A DNA stretch of 64,000 bases from Drosophila persimilis (Eukaryota; Arthropoda; Insecta; Diptera; Drosophilidae): assembly GCF_003286085.1 (NCBI RefSeq), contig NW_020825529.1:62001-126000 (forward strand), written 5' to 3'. Within the stretch, counting starts at the first letter, position 1, and the number at the start of each line of letters is the position of its first letter. The notes under the pieces were generated by a model. That model ran no database searches, was not told the DNA's origin, and worked only from the letters and a program-made list of their open reading frames with translations. The position numbers and the translations under genes are program-made. This document shows positions 20,734 through 30,643 of the stretch, one piece after another.

Positions 20734-21578
20734 TGTAACGGACCTACTTTTTGGGCCGCTTGAGTTTGCTGGGCTCGCTCAGCGGTCGGCCGATTCTCTG
20801 CAACGTATTTTTATTGTTGCCCCCAACGACAAATAATAAAACCTTGCTCTTCGGTAATCTTATTTGGTTTTATTCGTATGGCGTTATATAAGGACTTAGG
20901 GCTAGATATGACAATTTTACTTAGCTACGGATCTCCACCACGCGCGGCCTCTCGTCGAGTGTGGCAGCGTTGAGGCTAATGATTGGGGCAAGTTGACCTC
21001 AGCGATTGCTTTGGTCATCCACTCAAATCCGCACTCCACGTCTCGCACTCCCCTCCTAGATTTCGCAGGTCGATGTGGATCACCACCTAACTTAGATTCA
21101 CTCTGGGGGCAGGCGGGGGCTGTTTCTCTGCTGCTGTATGCACTTCACTACACTTCTTCGAACCGTACCGGGTATCACTTTTACGTTTTAGCGGGGTTCA
21201 ATGTGCGCACGAAAACTCATCCGCCAAAGATCTCGCTCCGTCGCCGCAGCCTCCCTTTATAACCCCGCCTTAGCGAGACCCCGGCTCGGCGTAGGTAACT
21301 TTCCATCGCCGTCTCCTGGTGGCCGGTGGCGTGATCCCATGCCCTTATTTGGTCATGCGTCGGACACCTGCCGGCCCGATCCCGCCGTCTCCTCTGCCTC
21401 TCGCGTGTCTTCCTCTCCGAGAGCGGGACACTTCTCCTCTCGGGGGCCCTTGGCCCCTTCGCCGCATCCGGATATCCGCGGGTATCCGGGCTGACGTTCG
21501 CCTTATCCGGCCAGCCATCAGCCTTATCCGGCCGTTCTTCAGCCCGGATCCGGCTGTGCTTCGACCGAATTCGGCCTG
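20734..21578 (-). repeat. 5' LTR of G1, unit A (outer 21 bp missing)
   Basis: Starts TGTAACGGACC on the plus strand and matches 33634-34499. It ends at TTCGGCCTG, where unit B continues for 21 bp to CTCACA. The missing bases are part of a larger deletion between CCTG repeats. Confidence 0.85.
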
Positions 21579-21739
21579 GTAAAAAAAGATAGTTAAAGGT
21601 AGAAATACTAGACAATTTTTTTTATATGTTCCTGAACTATTTATTACCTAAGTCTAAAAGCCCTTTCTGCGGTTCCGATCCGTTTGGCTTCTATACCGAT
21701 TTACCTGTCACAACCTCGCACGAAAAACGGTCAGTTTAT
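21579..21739. other. Unassigned stretch
   Basis: Joined to the LTR by a deletion. Nothing recognised. It is repeated at 34602-34762. Confidence 0.4.
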
Positions 21740-21930
21740 GTTTCTGGAAAACTACAGGGAATAATGGACCTACATATTGACCTGTAAACTGATCAAAGAA
21801 TTTTTCTCGATCATCACCATAAATTTGTTTCTCACAGGCATAGCAAACGCCGTGATCCTGGTAATCCTCATCCCAAATGTTAAACTGGTAGATTGGTTTT
21901 TTATAGGACTTCCAGTATTTCTCAAAGGAA
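21740..21930 (-). pseudogene. Maverick/Polinton DNA polymerase B fragment
   Basis: On the minus strand a frame not starting with ATG reads EKYWKSYKKPIYQFNIWDED followed by CYACEKQIYGDDREK and FTGQYVGP. This matches the region of protein-primed PolB of Mavericks that ends in a C-x2-C...H-C-H...TG.Y.G zinc-like cluster. The second Cys/His set is decayed. It is joined at about 21930 to an mdg3-like RNase H, so a composite 75-codon frame crosses the junction. The same segment, more decayed, occurs at 26195-26410. Confidence 0.6.
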
Positions 21931-22480
21931 CGTCTTTCTTTTTGATCGTCATTGTAAATGCATTACAATCTGTGACAATTTTGAACTTTATACCCAAAAC
22001 TTATACACGCCATTTCACTAAAGCTTCGATAATTGCCAGTACCTCGAGGTCATAAGCAGGATATTTCTCTTCACATGGCTTAGTCCTACGGCTCATAAAA
22101 TGAACTGGATTGAATTGGCTGTCTTCCAAACTCTTTTGCTGTAACACGGCTTCATATCCTTATTTCGATCATCAGTATGGATTTCTGTCTCTAACTTCGG
22201 GTTGTACATTTCTAAAACAGGTCTACTAATCAATGCTACCTTTAGTTGTTCAAACGCAACCTGATGTATCTCCTTAATTTCGAATTTAACATCCTTCCGC
22301 AGCAAATCTGTCAATTGTTTTGCAATAGCAGCATAACCCTCAATAAACTTTCGGAAATAAAAAGTCAATCCAATGAAACGCTGCACTGCTTTTTTATAAA
22401 TTGGGAACTTTTCGACTGCCCTCGTCTTCTCATCACTTGGTCCTATAGTATTTTCTTCTAACAGCTGACACTTTGTAGAT
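21931..22480 (-). pseudogene. mdg3-like gypsy RT end and RNase H (G3-related)
   Basis: Minus-strand frames contain VEKFPIYKKAVQRFIGLTFYFRKFI (end of RT), a run QLKVALISRPVLEMYNP and the RNase H motif FKIVTDCNAFTMT. It aligns part by part with the G3 pol at 47304-48033 (AVENFPIPRDRKQVQRYL; KIITDCNAFALT), but is clearly a different family member. Frameshift near 22100. Truncated on both sides. Confidence 0.7.
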
Positions 22481-22566
22481 CGAATTATTTCTTGCATGAA
22501 CCGTTTAGGGTCTTATGCTCGGATTATAATTCCGTCCACCATATTATATCCACTACTAATTCTCTA
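22480..22566 (+). pseudogene. LINE L1 3'-end fragment, opposite orientation
   Basis: The text TTGCATGAACCGTTTAGGGTCTTATGCTCGG and following is the reverse complement of L1 at about 39895-39960. It sits between the mdg3-like fragment and the BEL LTR. Confidence 0.6.
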
Positions 22567-22840
22567 AGTTAACAGGCAGTTACATAGCCCTCGCTCTCGG
22601 ACTCTCGGTTCGGTGCGCTCCCACGATCCGCACGTCGCTCACGGTAGTCTTAGCATGTAAGCTACAGGGAGTTACGTTTCCCACCCCGCTCCAAGCTGCC
22701 GTCGTGCACATACGCGCACCTACAATCTACATATATACATAAATACATGGAACATATTTATTGGAACCACTCTGACTTCTTCTTTTGGATATTTTCCCAC
22801 TCGTCGCTGGAAAGCCGCTCCGGTGATCCGCCCTCCTACA
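22567..22840 (+). repeat. 5' LTR of B2 (5' truncated)
   Basis: Begins at AGTTAACAGGCAG, which corresponds to base about 51 of the 3' LTR, and ends CCTCCTACA. A few substitutions separate it from 25285-25558 (for example CTCGGAC/CTCGGGC). Confidence 0.75.
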
Positions 22841-23799
22841 ACAATTGGTCCTTCGAGCCGGATCTTCTCCTAACCGAAAGGAGAAGTGCACCCCAGCCAG
22901 CATTGGCGGATCATTACAATCCAAGATAAGTACAAATTCGTCACTTGCCCATCTCCAGTGGCTCCACCTGTTGGTTCTCCGTTTCTTCGAATGCTACTAT
23001 GTACCCACATCCCCATACCAAGTTAAACGGTTAGTTTCCCAGTTCCGTGGTCTGTGCATCCAGTCGCGCCAATCCAAACCTCCGGCTAATACGCCGGCGT
23101 AATAATAATATTCCTACCTCTCCCAGCTACCAGCTGATTCCATACATACATACGTACAAATTACACAATTATCGACATCTACATACATATTCATATAATT
23201 TCGTCCAACTCCATACAATTCGGCATATTGCGCGATCGTAGCACATATATCCAGTCCATTTCAATTGGCAATTGTTGATTCTGTATATCACCCGTGGGAC
23301 CAGGGCTGGGCGACCGATCGATCACCATCAATATCGATAGTATCGAGTTTGAGCCGCGTCCGAATAAATACGGCTCCTCAGCTGTATTAAATCGTGAAAC
23401 AAATGCCAAAAGCTTTGACAACAAGTAAATCCAAAACCCACAGTTTATAACTATTTCCACTGGTTTTTCGGTTCAACGTCCATTGAATGCGCCCGAGTGC
23501 CAAATACCAAGTGTATTTTCTTATGTTATTTGTTCCGATAGGCTTCCACAACACATACAGCAGTCAGCTTTATGACTAGAAGGAAATAAAATTCCTTCTG
23601 CATTCCATCCTCAGTCAACATCCCACTACCTAATTCGTTGCAAAGGTAAACGGAGGAACACCATACTGACAATATTTTCTCCAATTGGGATCACTAATAG
23701 TTTGGGAGCCTCTACCAAGAGTAAACCTAAACAATCCGAGTTGATCCAACAATTGCATTCCAGCAAAAGCTCGGGACCTTTCCGTCTATTACGACCATA
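22841..23799 (+). other. B2 primer site and 5' internal region
   Basis: TTGGTCCTTCGAGCCGG at 22845-22861 is the sequence that follows the 5' LTR in many Drosophila BEL elements and probably holds the primer site. A frame with VLRAGSSPNRKEKCTPASIG follows but decays. The stretch 23290-23345 contains CAGGGCTGGGCGA and TATCGATAGTATCG, the former resembling an hAT terminal repeat, possibly a small nested insertion. No intact gene in the rest. Confidence 0.5.
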
Positions 23800-24384
23800 G
23801 TGGCCTTGGAAAATAAATATTTCTTTCTGCTCTTGTGGTGTCCGTATCTACTCTCCGAATCCCGCCAAGGTTGTAGCCATCCGATCCACACTTCCGCATC
23901 CGATTTGTATGTTTTCTCTTTCCTGCGTGTGAGCGCCGAATATGCCAACAGGTCGCGAGGAGAGCAAACAACTTCTGCCGGTGACCTCTCCAGAAACGCC
24001 AACCTCGGTGACTCGCAAAGTGAAGTCTCCAGGTACTCCGGGGCCCACAGGTTGGCTTCCATCGGTTCCGAGTCAAGTCGTGCTCTAAAGGAGCTTCTCA
24101 GCACGATCCAAGGGGTCTTAACCGCACTGGCCCACTCCAAGGTCTCAACCGAAAATTGGGACAGCTTGCTGGTGACCATTTGCGCCTCCAAATTACCGAG
24201 GTTGACACGGGCTTTGTGGGAAGATTCTGTCACCACAAAGAAAGAGATTCCTTCATGGAAGGAGATGAAATCCTTCCTCAGCCAGATATGCCAAAGTGTC
24301 CATAACTGCAGTACTTGTGGGGAGCGACACCACACGCTGCTGCACCGTGGCAATCCAATTTCGAGTGAATCCACTGTCCACTGA
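23800..24384 (+). pseudogene. B2 Gag remnant
   Basis: Frame of 194 codons. Middle part TALAHSKVSTENWDSLLVTICASKL, then LTRALWEDSVTTKKEIPSWKEMKSFL is the conserved BEL/Pao gag segment (retrotransposon peptidase-associated DUF1759-type). It jumps to a zinc-knuckle remnant CSTCGERHHTLLH, so the interval between, normally over 100 residues, is deleted. The N-terminal 60 residues look non-gag and no start codon is convincing. Confidence 0.7.
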
Positions 24385-24850
24385 AAAAGCTGTCCTTCTG
24401 GGCACGGCAATCATTGATATTTGCCATCTGGGGACAAGTTTCCGCGCCCGCGCTTTAATCGACCCGGCATCCGAGACAACGTTTATCACGGAACGTCTCT
24501 TCAATAGAATCAAGTTGCCGTTCCAACTCATCCAGGCACAGGTCTCGGGCCTCAATCAGACAGTATCCGCTCAAGCCAAGAAGCTCTGTCATTTGGCCAT
24601 CCGTTCCCCGACGATGCCGGGCTTGCACTTAAACGCCACAGCCTACGTGCTGCCGGACCTGGCGGGTAACCTGCCATCCTATCCGATCCCGCAAAATTCG
24701 TTGCAAAACCTACCGAGCCTAACATGGGCGGATCCGACCTTCTATGAGAGTTCACAGATAGATGTCCTTCCGTCCATTTTATTAAGCGACTCACAGACCA
24801 ACATCTGTGGCTCTCTCCTCGGGTACTTTCAGGCCCAGTGCCTAAGGTGA
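24296..24850 (+). pseudogene. B2 aspartic protease (Pao DUF1758 type)
   Basis: AVLLGTAIIDI then RARALIDPASETTFITERL is the Pao retropepsin entry and active-site strand. The catalytic position reads D-P-A-S where a glycine is expected after the first two residues, so activity is doubtful. Continues LHLNATAYVLPDLAGNLPSYP and ILLSDSQTNICGSLL to 24850, with a frameshift at about 24838 into the linker. Overlaps the gag remnant in another frame. Confidence 0.7.
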
Positions 24851-25234
24851 TGAATCATATCTCATCGTTTTCGAGTCAAATTTCAAGACAACCTATCAAA
24901 CGGATAAAAGACTCGGGGTCCTTCTACAAAAGCAATTTCCTTCCAGCTCCCTCCGCAGAATTTCTCGAACGGTCTCCTATGCTTGACCGAAGAGAATATT
25001 TCCAAAATATTCAATGTATGAAGGCTCAATGCTCCGTTCCGAATTCAAGCTTGAACTTGAATGTGAATCCGTCCTTAGACCAACATAGCCTCATCAGACC
25101 ATGCAACCGCGTGGCTATTTCCAATGTCCTAAATGTGCCTCTCATCCGTTCCAAGCTCGGTACTAATGTGTCTTCGACTCCTTTATTTCAGCGTAGTTTT
25201 GTTCATAGCAGAAGCTGTAACAGGGCAACCGAGC
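24838..25234 (+). pseudogene. B2 protease-RT linker fused to unknown 3' sequence
   Basis: VPKVMNHISSFSSQIS is the normal BEL linker after protease. The following about 115 codons remain open into the LTR but match no BEL domain that I recognise. RT, RNase H and integrase are missing. The tail may be a 3' accessory region or filler of the deletion. Confidence 0.45.
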
Positions 25235-25558
25235 TGTTAGCACCCCAGGCTAACAGCCTGTTATCGCTGCTGGGTGCCGCGCTCAGTTAACAGGCAGTTA
25301 CATAGCCCTCGCTCTCGGGCTCTCGGTTCGGTGCGCTCCCACGATCCGCACGTCGCTCACGGTAGTCTTAGCATGTAAGCTACAGGGAGTTTCGTTTCCC
25401 ACCCCGCTACAAGCTGCCGTCGTGCACATACGCGCACCTACAATCTACATATATACATAAATACATGGAACATATTTATTGGAACCACTCTGACTTCTTC
25501 TTTTGTATATTTTCCCACTCGTCGCTGGAAAGCCGCTCCGGTGATCCGCCCTCCTACA
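25235..25558 (+). repeat. 3' LTR of B2 (324 bp)
   Basis: Starts TGTTAGCACCCCAGGC and ends CTCCTACA; TG/CA ends. Carries the about 50 bp missing from the 5' LTR. Confidence 0.7.
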
Positions 25559-25560
25559 AC

Positions 25561-25687
25561 CATTAGTCAAACAGCTATCTTTCCTGCATGCCCGCGTAAC
25601 AGCCTTCTGCTGGTGTCACACGAGCCACTTGACTGTGCAAAAATTGCATCGCCTCTTGAAAGATGCAGTCATTGCATTTCAACGTCC
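25561..25687 (+). repeat. Short dispersed repeat 'S', deleted copy
   Basis: Matches the two ends of the 218-bp repeat at 40352-40569 (TTAGTC.AA.AGCT.TCTTTC, then CGTAACAGCCTTCTGCTGGTGTC to ATTGCAT..CAACGTCC) but lacks its GC-rich middle. Sits between the BEL 3' LTR and the Maverick polymerase remnant. Confidence 0.65.
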
Positions 25688-26590
25688 GCGAATCACTAAC
25701 AAGTTCCAATTCTAGCTTTGTGTATTTTAACATTGCATCCTATGAAACTGAAGGACAAGTAAGTCTAACCGTACACTCGGCAACAAAGACTCCTAAGATT
25801 CTCAAATACATCAGCAAGAATTAAAACATCGCTTTCAAATATAATTTTAAATAATCTCAGATACATTTGCAATTAAATGCGCTCCAAATGCGCATCTGAG
25901 CAAAGTTGTAGTCTTCAACACTACATTCCTCATCATTTAGTGAATTATAAAAATATTCTCGCGAAGAATGCAGGAATTCATCAAATTTTTTAAAACTATA
26001 AAAATAATCATTAGGAAATACTCACTTTTGTCGTAGCATATAACTAGCGAGTTCTAAGCTTGAATTTAAAAATCTATTTGATGAAGATAAGATTCATCGA
26101 GCAATGTATAACTCTTTATTGCAAGGAATGGGTCCTAGTTCATCTTTTATTGATATAACAAATAAATGTATATCATAACGAGACTAGTTATAAAAAACTA
26201 CAGGAAATAATGGATCGCTTAATCTAAATGTCTGTTTAGACACCTTATGAATAGGACCCTGTAAACTGATCAAAGAATTTCTCTCGATCATCAGAAATTT
26301 GTTTCTCGAGGCATAACACACGCCGTGTTCTTGTTAATCCTCATCCCAAATGTTAAGCTGGTAGATTGGTTTTTTATAGGACTTCCAGTATTTCTCATAA
26401 AGTCCATCGGTTTTCATCCTAAGTGCTTGACAAAATTTTTGGATACAATCCGGTCCTGAAATAACGAAATCATAATGTTTATTACCTTTGCTGGATTGTG
26501 AAAATATTTAAATTCGTATGTCCACATCTCATTTAGATGAGCATTGTATTTATGTACAATATAAAATGAGGCTGCAAATAAGAGATGGGA
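25685..26590 (-). pseudogene. Maverick/Polinton DNA polymerase B remnant
   Basis: Read on the minus strand from high to low positions. At 26380-26470: GPDCIQKFCQALRMKTDG followed by YEKYWKSYKKPIYQLNIWDED. At 26110-25930: RFLNSSLELASYM, then FPNDYF, FKKFDEFLHSSREYFYNSLN and EEDYN-like SVEDYNFAQM. At 25860-25790: DYLKLYLKA then DVLILADVFENLR. At 25738-25690: DAMLKYTKLELELVSD. These are, in order, signatures of protein-primed family-B polymerase of Mavericks. Frames shift several times, stops are frequent, and about 150 residues between the first and second blocks are missing. The element's integrase, capsid and terminal repeats are not seen here. Confidence 0.7.
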
Positions 26591-26594
26591 AATT

Positions 26595-26759
26595 TGGACG
26601 TTGACATGCAATGACTGCATCTTTCAAGAGGCGATGCAGTTACTGCACCGTCAAGTGGCCCGTGTGACATCAGCAGAAGGCTGTTACGCGCGGATCCCAG
26701 GCAAAACGCAGCCCTCCTCCCGCCCAACCGACCGAGGGGCGCTGCCGCATGACGCGCGG
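26595..26759 (-). repeat. Short dispersed repeat 'S', cut by the duplication join
   Basis: Minus-orientation copy of the repeat at 40352-40569, starting TGGACGTTGACATGCAATGAC. The last about 42 bp are missing because the unit A/unit B join lies at 26759. Confidence 0.75.
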
Positions 26760-27135
26760 CACTATAAAACGTATATCTCAAAATTTCGCCCCACCCCCTT
26801 CCGCCCACACAAAGGACGAAAATCTGTTGCATCCACAATATTACAGATTTGAGAAAACTAAAAATGCAGAATCATAGATAATGACCATATCTATCAGATT
26901 GCTGAATCTGGATCAGATCAGATAATATTTGTAGCCAAAAGGAACAAATCAATTTGCATTGGCTACGCAGCGCCCGACGTCACGCTCAGACTGATTTTCT
27001 GTCTCTCTCGCACGCACTCTTTGTCGTGTCGTTTAATATTAGCGGCGCTGCCGGAGGAGAGCCATACTGACTTAGTATCGGGTATAACTGTAGAGTTGCG
27101 GTGTCCGCAGCAACTCACAACGTTCCCCCTCGTTT
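26760..27135 (+). mobile_element. DINE-1-type element, 3' part (unit B)
   Basis: Copy of 5585-5960, starting in the middle of the third internal module because the duplication began there. Ends with the terminal hairpin and CCCCCTCGTTT. Confidence 0.75.
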
Positions 27136-27140
27136 TCTTT

Positions 27141-28289
27141 TTACTTTTGTTCACGGAACACCTCCGTGCGGGTGGCCGACATCGCAATGCGGTACCGGGT
27201 AGCCCGCTCGCTCACCAGCTTTTTCACCCTCCTCCCCACGAGGCGAATCTGGGTCTGCGCGCGGATCACCGCCGCCGGCCACTCCTCCCTTGGGATCGCC
27301 GTCCAGTGGACCGTGGCTGCCGGTGCCGAGCTCTGCCGTTGCAGGGCCGGCCGCTTCGGTCCTGCACGGGGCTCCGGGCAGGAGGCCTGCCGCTTCAGAG
27401 CCGGGCGCTCGGCCGCCGTCGACCTCTCCGGTGCGGGCCACACCCACGGTCCGCGCTCCCACGCCTCGACTTCCGCGAGTTCCACCTCCGTCGGTGCTGT
27501 CGCCGCCGTCGCTGCTGCCTCGGCCGTCGCTGTCTGGGCCGCCGTCGCCGTTTCCGCGGTCCGCGTCTCTGCCGTCCGCGTCGCCGCTTCCGCCGTCGCC
27601 GTGTCTGATGGTGCTGCTGCTGCTGGTGCTGATGGTGCTGCAGCTGCTGCTCCTCCTCGGCCTGCGGTTGCCGCCTCTCGGGGCCCTCGTCGTCCTCGGC
27701 CGGTGGCGTAGGCTGCCACAGCTCGCCTTCCTCCTCTTCGGCCTGCTGCAGCCGCCGCTGCCACTCGGCCTCGGGTTCGTAGCCCGCTCGCCCGTGGCCT
27801 GGGGCTGCGCCCCCTCGGTCTCCACCTCGTCGGTCCGGGGCGCCTCGTCGCTCTCTTGGCCGGGCTCCTCCGTGGCGGCTCTTTCCGCCTGTCGCCGCCA
27901 CGCCACCAGCCGCTCGTCCCTCCGCCGCCTGATCGCCCGCGCAGCGGCCTTTTATTCCTCGTCTCCGGCTCCGCCCTTTGCTGCCGCCTCCACCAGGCCT
28001 TCTCTTGAGCGGTTGGGGCGCGCGGGCCGTCGGTGCATTGGACCTCGTCGTCGCTCTCCTCGGCGCCCTCATCCGATGACACCGTCGGCGACACCGAGTC
28101 GTGCCCCGATGGCGCCGGTGACACCAACGGCGAGGCCAGCAGCTGGAGGAACTGGGAGCCATCGCACCAATCCTCCTCGTCGCTACGCGAAGGCAAAGAC
28201 GCCCGTCGCTGACGAGAAGCATCGGCGCGATAGCCCCCTTCTCCTACGATCGCCTGTTGCTCCTCCAGGAAGGCCCTAAGATCCTCCAT
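27141..28289 (-). pseudogene. G1 ORF3 (unit B), with 92-bp deletion
   Basis: Same Arg/Glu-rich protein as at 5966-7244. The first ATG of the unit A copy is lost by a 31-bp deletion; the next ATG (MEDLRAFLEEQQ) is at 28289. A deletion of about 92 bp at about 27942, between short repeats, shifts the frame after NKRPL into one that stays open to RTEVFREQK. That frame looks like the genuine C-terminus in unit A as well. Confidence 0.45.
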
Positions 28290-28305
28290 CTTCTTCCTAC
28301 CATCC

Positions 28306-29640
28306 TCGTGGTTGAGCCCGCGCTACGTTTTTTCCATTTGCGTTCTCTCTGGTGATAATTACCTTCAAGTGCTCGTTGTTCCGTTTTCCACCCGCCTATA
28401 GACACGCGTTGCATTGCCAATCGTTCCCTCTAACGGTGCCGGTGCTTCGTGTTTCGGTCTCTCTTGCCTTGTTCTAACGGTTGTTGCGTTTGTACTCATG
28501 GCCCTCAGCATCGTCTCTCTGCCGGCCGCGCTCTATAACGGTCTCTCTCTTTTCCCTGGTTGTGTGAGTGCCGTCGCGCTCTCCGCTCTCTATCCGATTT
28601 CGCCTTATCGCTTTTTTTTTTGGATACTGTTGTGTTCTCGCCGCGTTTTTCTGTTGGCTAATGGATAACAATTTTCCATCTTTGATGGACCCACCCCCTT
28701 CCCGTTTATGATTATTTTGCTTTTTATTCCCCCATTTTATTTTTGCTTATTCACAATTTTCATTTAGCCCTTTATTTCTGTTTATTTTAATTGCTATTTA
28801 ATTCATACATGCTACCGTCGACCTGTCTTCTTCATCCTGTGCTGATTGGACCCTCCTTGGCCTGGGTGAGTTCTCCCGACCCGGATGACTTTTACTCAAC
28901 CCTTTCTCCCTTTCCAGCTCGCCCTCTGCCCTCAATGCGGGCCGCTTGCCGCGATTCCGCTCGTGAACAATGGGTCCTCCGACCCTCCGCCTGGGCTGGA
29001 ATCTTTGGCTCACATCCCAGGGCAACTCCTATGCGCCACCGGCCGGACTCTTTTGACAGGTGTCTCCCTCACACAGTGGCTCGGACCCGAGGATCATCCG
29101 ACTCCTCGCCCGGTACTCCACGCATGAGCGGCACCCGTCGTAACGGCCAGACGCTCGTAGTTGCCCTGTGAGTCCGCGTTGAGGCGTGAGCCTGGCCCCT
29201 GGGTTTTTTCCTGGTCATCCGCTGTCTGAGATTATCCTCCCCGACCCCGGATTCGCCTTCCAGCTTTGGGTGACGCGTTTCCTGTTCAGGTTTGCTGAGC
29301 TTTTCCTCTTCTCGTTTTATTTTTCTTTATTCCTACCAATTTTCTCTTTTTTTTCAGATTTCTCCAACCACGGTCTTCCTGTTCCCTTTTTTTTTTTTTA
29401 GTCTAAGTGCACAAGTCCGTCACCATGCGTGCTGACGAGTCTCGTGCGTGTCCTGCGCGGCACCCTTCCCCAGTGTCCTGCGTGGCACTCTACCGTTCCT
29501 GGTCCTGCGTGACCCTTTAGGGCGACCCATTACAGCCATTCCCCTTCACCCCTGTGTCTCTCGCTCCTCGGGTTGGGCTTTCAGATCTCGTATGTGTGCC
29601 GTTCTCTTCTTCCTGTCGCCCTCCTTTCTTAGGTTGCAGA
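28306..29640 (-). other. G1 spacer between ORF3 and pol (unit B), empty G2 site
   Basis: No gene seen. The uninterrupted target GTATGTGTGCCG at about 29591 shows the state before G2 inserted. Confidence 0.6.
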
Positions 29641-30642
29641 TAACTGGGGATATAAGTCCTCTATCTGGTATGGCCCATCGTACCTTGGTGCCAGCTTCGC
29701 GGCAAATCCCTCCGCTGCATTGGAAAGGTGGTGCTGTTAGGCCCATACGACCTCTCCCACTTTGGGTCTCCACGGTCTTCTTCTCAGGTTGTAATGCCTG
29801 CCCTGATCATGGGCTGCCCTTTCCAAGTTGCGTCGAACCAACTGAAACAGCTCCTTTAACAGCTCCCGTGCCTACCGTCTCATCGTCATATAGGGCCTTT
29901 GGCAGCCGGGGTTCCCTTCCTTGCACCACGAACGCCGGTGAATATCCCGTTGTATCCGACACTCCTGAATTCATGGCCAGCATTAGCTCCGGCCATTTTT
30001 CGTCCCAACACCTTTGATCACCCTCGGTGAACTGGGCTATCATGGTCTGTATCGTTCTGTTCGTTCGCTCTGTGGGATTCTTTTGCGGCGTGTATGAACT
30101 CCTAGCTGCTCCAGGAATCTTTTAAATGTCCTGCTTGTAAACTGCACCCCATTGTCCATAATGAAGACTTTGGGCGCCCCAAAACGGGCTATTATGCGCT
30201 CTCGACAGGCCTTTATTAATGCCTCGGCTGTGGCCTTCCTCTGCATTCTCTTTGAGAATCGATCCACTAGCACCAACAGCATCGAGTTCCCATGCTTCGA
30301 CCTCGGCAGAGGACCCACAAAGTCCGCGCATACCGTTGCCCAAGGTTCTTCCGGCACCTGTGTCAATATTTCTCCTGCCGTTTGTAGCTGACTTGGCTTA
30401 AAACGAAGACATTGTTCGCACTTCCGCACGTAGGCCCTGTACATCCCTGGCCAGTAATATCTTGCCGCCACCCGTGCCGCGGTTCTCCTTCCGCCGGCGT
30501 GGCCTGCTTCCGGGTTATCGTGGCTTTCCTTTAAAACCCTTTCCCGGGCATCTTTCGGCACACATAGTTTCCACGAGGCGACTTCTTCGCTCCCTGCCCG
30601 GTGAGGAATGTGCCGATACAAGTTTCCGCCCCATCTCCACAT
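29641..30642 (-). pseudogene. G1 integrase (unit B)
   Basis: As 16685-17716. A 19-bp deletion at about 30096 breaks the frame between LEQLGV and the E-motif region, so the catalytic E (PTERTN) is now out of frame. Zinc domain and the first two catalytic aspartates are still readable. Confidence 0.8.
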
Positions 30643-30643
30643 A

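Larger units (their letters stand above)
3625..21578 (-). mobile_element. Ty3/gypsy element G1, minus strand, split by two later insertions
   Basis: LTRs of one family lie at 3625-4471 and 20734-21578. Between them, on the minus strand, are gag, protease, RT, RNase H, integrase and a third ORF in the right order. Removing the DINE-1-type insert (4846-5960) and the G2 insert plus one target copy (8541-16652) leaves about 8.7 kb, a normal gypsy length. The layout with a long LTR and a 3' ORF recalls the Osvaldo/Ulysses group, but I assign no family. All ORFs carry frameshifts shared with the second copy at 27141-34499, so G1 was dead before the block was duplicated. I see no matching target duplication at the outer ends (GAAC left; GTTG right in the second copy). 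Confidence 0.8.
22567..25558 (+). mobile_element. B2: internally deleted BEL/Pao element with two LTRs
   Basis: About 3.0 kb. Keeps LTRs, a primer-site region, part of gag and protease. Everything from RT through integrase is absent: the protease linker (VPKVMNHISSFSSQIS) runs after a few codons into a short unknown segment and the 3' LTR. The 5' LTR has lost about its first 50 bp. It is either a non-autonomous derivative or a one-off deletion; the same structure in unit B is just the duplication. The right end abuts a short dispersed repeat without an obvious target duplication. Confidence 0.75.
5585..26759. repeat. Tandem duplication, unit A (contains G2)
   Basis: The sequence from CACTATAAAACG at 5585 to GCATGACGCGCGG at 26759 is repeated at 26760-39716. 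Unit A is 21,175 bp because it contains the 8.1-kb G2 insertion; without it about 13.06 kb. The left break lies inside the DINE-1-type element and the right break inside a short dispersed repeat. No microhomology is visible at the join. Units A and B differ by scattered substitutions and several small deletions. Confidence 0.9.

Noticed and set aside
23727-24410. 227-codon minus-strand frame
   Set aside because: Antisense of the BEL gag remnant, which has recognisable motifs on the plus strand.
26414-26620. 68-codon minus-strand ORF (and copies at 39371, 48480) as a separate gene
   Set aside because: Its downstream part overlaps, in another frame, the GPDCIQKFCQALRMKTDG block of Maverick PolB, so it is part of that remnant.
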